From Cladorhizidae sp. MBARI D1340-BT2 (taxonomy: Eukaryota > Porifera > Demospongiae > Poecilosclerida > Cladorhizidae), in the NCBI GenBank assembly GCA_028752905.1, contig JAQNBH010000082.1:1-64000 (forward strand): a DNA stretch of 64,000 nt, read 5' to 3'. Positions 63,591 through 64,000 of the stretch are shown in pieces. Below the pieces are notes generated by a model. That model was not told where the DNA came from and did no database searches. It worked only from the letters and a program-made list of their open reading frames with translations. Position 1 is the first letter of the stretch. Every line of letters begins with the position of its first letter. Made by a program: the position numbers and the translations under genes.

Positions 63591-64000
63591 CACTGCAACA
63601 CTGACCACTAATTACTAGACTAATAGGCCCACCAGTAGTGAGCCACTGCAACACTGACCCACTAATTACTAGACTAATAGGCACACCAGTAGTGAGCAAC
63701 TGCAACACTGACCCACTAATTACTAGACTAATAGGCCCACCAGTAGTGAGCCACTGCAACACTGACCCACTAATTACTAGACTAATAGGCCCACCAGTAG
63801 TGAGCCACTGCAACACTGACCCACTAATTACTTGACTAATAGGCCCACCAGTAGTGAGCCACTGCAACACTGACCCACTAATTACTAGACTAATAGGCCC
63901 ACCAGTAGTGAGCCACTGCAACACTGACCCACTAATTACTAGACTAATAGGCCCAGCAGTAGTGAGCCACTGCAACACTGACCACTAATTACTAGACTAA
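63591..64000 (+). repeat. Array continues past the window end
   Basis: Follows 54,824-55,233 at 8,767 bp: a 53-bp monomer (63,603), GGCACACC with GAGCAAC (63,681-63,700), plain monomers, ACTTGAC (63,832), CCCAGCAG (63,953) and a 53-bp monomer (63,980). The last base is monomer position 35 of an unfinished copy. No terminator, unique flank or sequence change signals an array edge. Confidence 0.93.

Larger units (their letters stand above)
1..64000 (+). repeat. 54-bp satellite DNA array filling the window
   Basis: Every stretch of the window is a head-to-tail copy of one 54-bp monomer, always in the same orientation, for about 1,190-1,200 copies. Most copies differ from the consensus (see 644-697) by zero to two bases. 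Recurrent length variants are 53 bp (one C lost at monomer positions 16-18), 45 bp (9-bp loss), 44 bp (10-bp loss) and 51 bp (3-bp loss). No non-repeat sequence longer than a few bases interrupts it, and neither edge of the array is in the window. There is therefore no gene, promoter, RNA gene or mobile element anywhere in it. The size, homogeneity and higher-order organisation are those of eukaryotic satellite DNA. The family and species are not recognised. Confidence 0.98.

Noticed and set aside
1..64000. CRISPR array
   Set aside because: Direct repeats are contiguous with no unique spacers. The 54-bp unit is one continuous monomer, and there is no leader or cas gene.
1..64000. CENP-B box in the monomer
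   Set aside because: The known box needs TTCG and CGGG elements. The monomer has no CpG and I saw neither element.
1..64000. tRNA, rRNA or other structured RNA genes, telomeric repeats, or mobile elements
   Set aside because: Nothing departs from the 54-bp monomer for more than a few bases anywhere, so no such element can be present.

Overview
The whole 64,000-base window is one uninterrupted tandem array of a 54-bp satellite monomer, about 1,190-1,200 copies, all in the same orientation. No unique sequence, gene, RNA gene, transposon, telomeric motif or array edge is visible. Position 1 is the first base of a monomer in the phase used here, and the window ends mid-monomer, so the array continues on both sides. 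It suggests a eukaryotic heterochromatic locus (pericentromeric, centromeric, subtelomeric or a chromosome arm satellite block). The monomer has no CpG dinucleotide, which fits a genome with CpG methylation but does not prove one. I do not recognise the satellite and cannot name the organism.

The reference monomer is positions 644-697. It holds 17 C, 9 G, 18 A and 10 T (48% GC, 65% A+C on the + strand). Its landmarks, in order, are CACTG-CAA-CACTG, TAATTA, CTAG, an ACTAAT direct repeat 12 bp apart, GGCCC, and a small hairpin across the monomer junction. Below, 'monomer position n' counts from the first C of CCACTGCAAC. Because 54 is 18 codons, one frame on each strand of the consensus is free of stops. 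This produces many long ORFs on both strands (up to 706 codons), and I read all of them as shadows of the repeat. They break wherever a 53-bp monomer shifts the frame or an A-to-T change at monomer position 29 creates TGA.

The information lies in the higher-order structure. Diagnostic substitutions and small indels are shared over kilobases between distant blocks, and the block spacings are whole numbers of monomers minus the counted indels. Region 1 (1-22.4 kb) is built from an 'A' family: the CCAGAAG marker, the CTAGTAATGAGG marker, 23-27-monomer units of 1,240, 1,456 and 1,294 bp, and older 2,747-bp and 647-bp duplications. Region 2 (22.4-25.2 kb) mixes 'B' and A material. Region 3 (25.2-28.7 kb) is a near copy of 13.2-16.7 kb. 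Region 4 (about 28.7-50.9 kb) is dominated by a 'B' family with 9-bp and 10-bp deletion monomers, in units of 841, 1,219, 1,263, 1,489, 2,407 and 2,837 bp, overlaid by a 3,593-bp tandem duplication and 4,511-bp and 14,264-bp offset copies. Region 5 (50.7-55.9 kb) is a copy of region 2 followed by A material. Region 6 (55.9-64.0 kb) holds 590-bp and 3,416-bp tandem duplications in which A and B blocks form one composite unit.

There are no genes to link into a pathway. The biology on show is repeated unequal exchange and segmental amplification at many length scales. All comparisons were made by eye from shared variants and coordinate offsets, not by alignment, so block edges are good to about one monomer unless stated.
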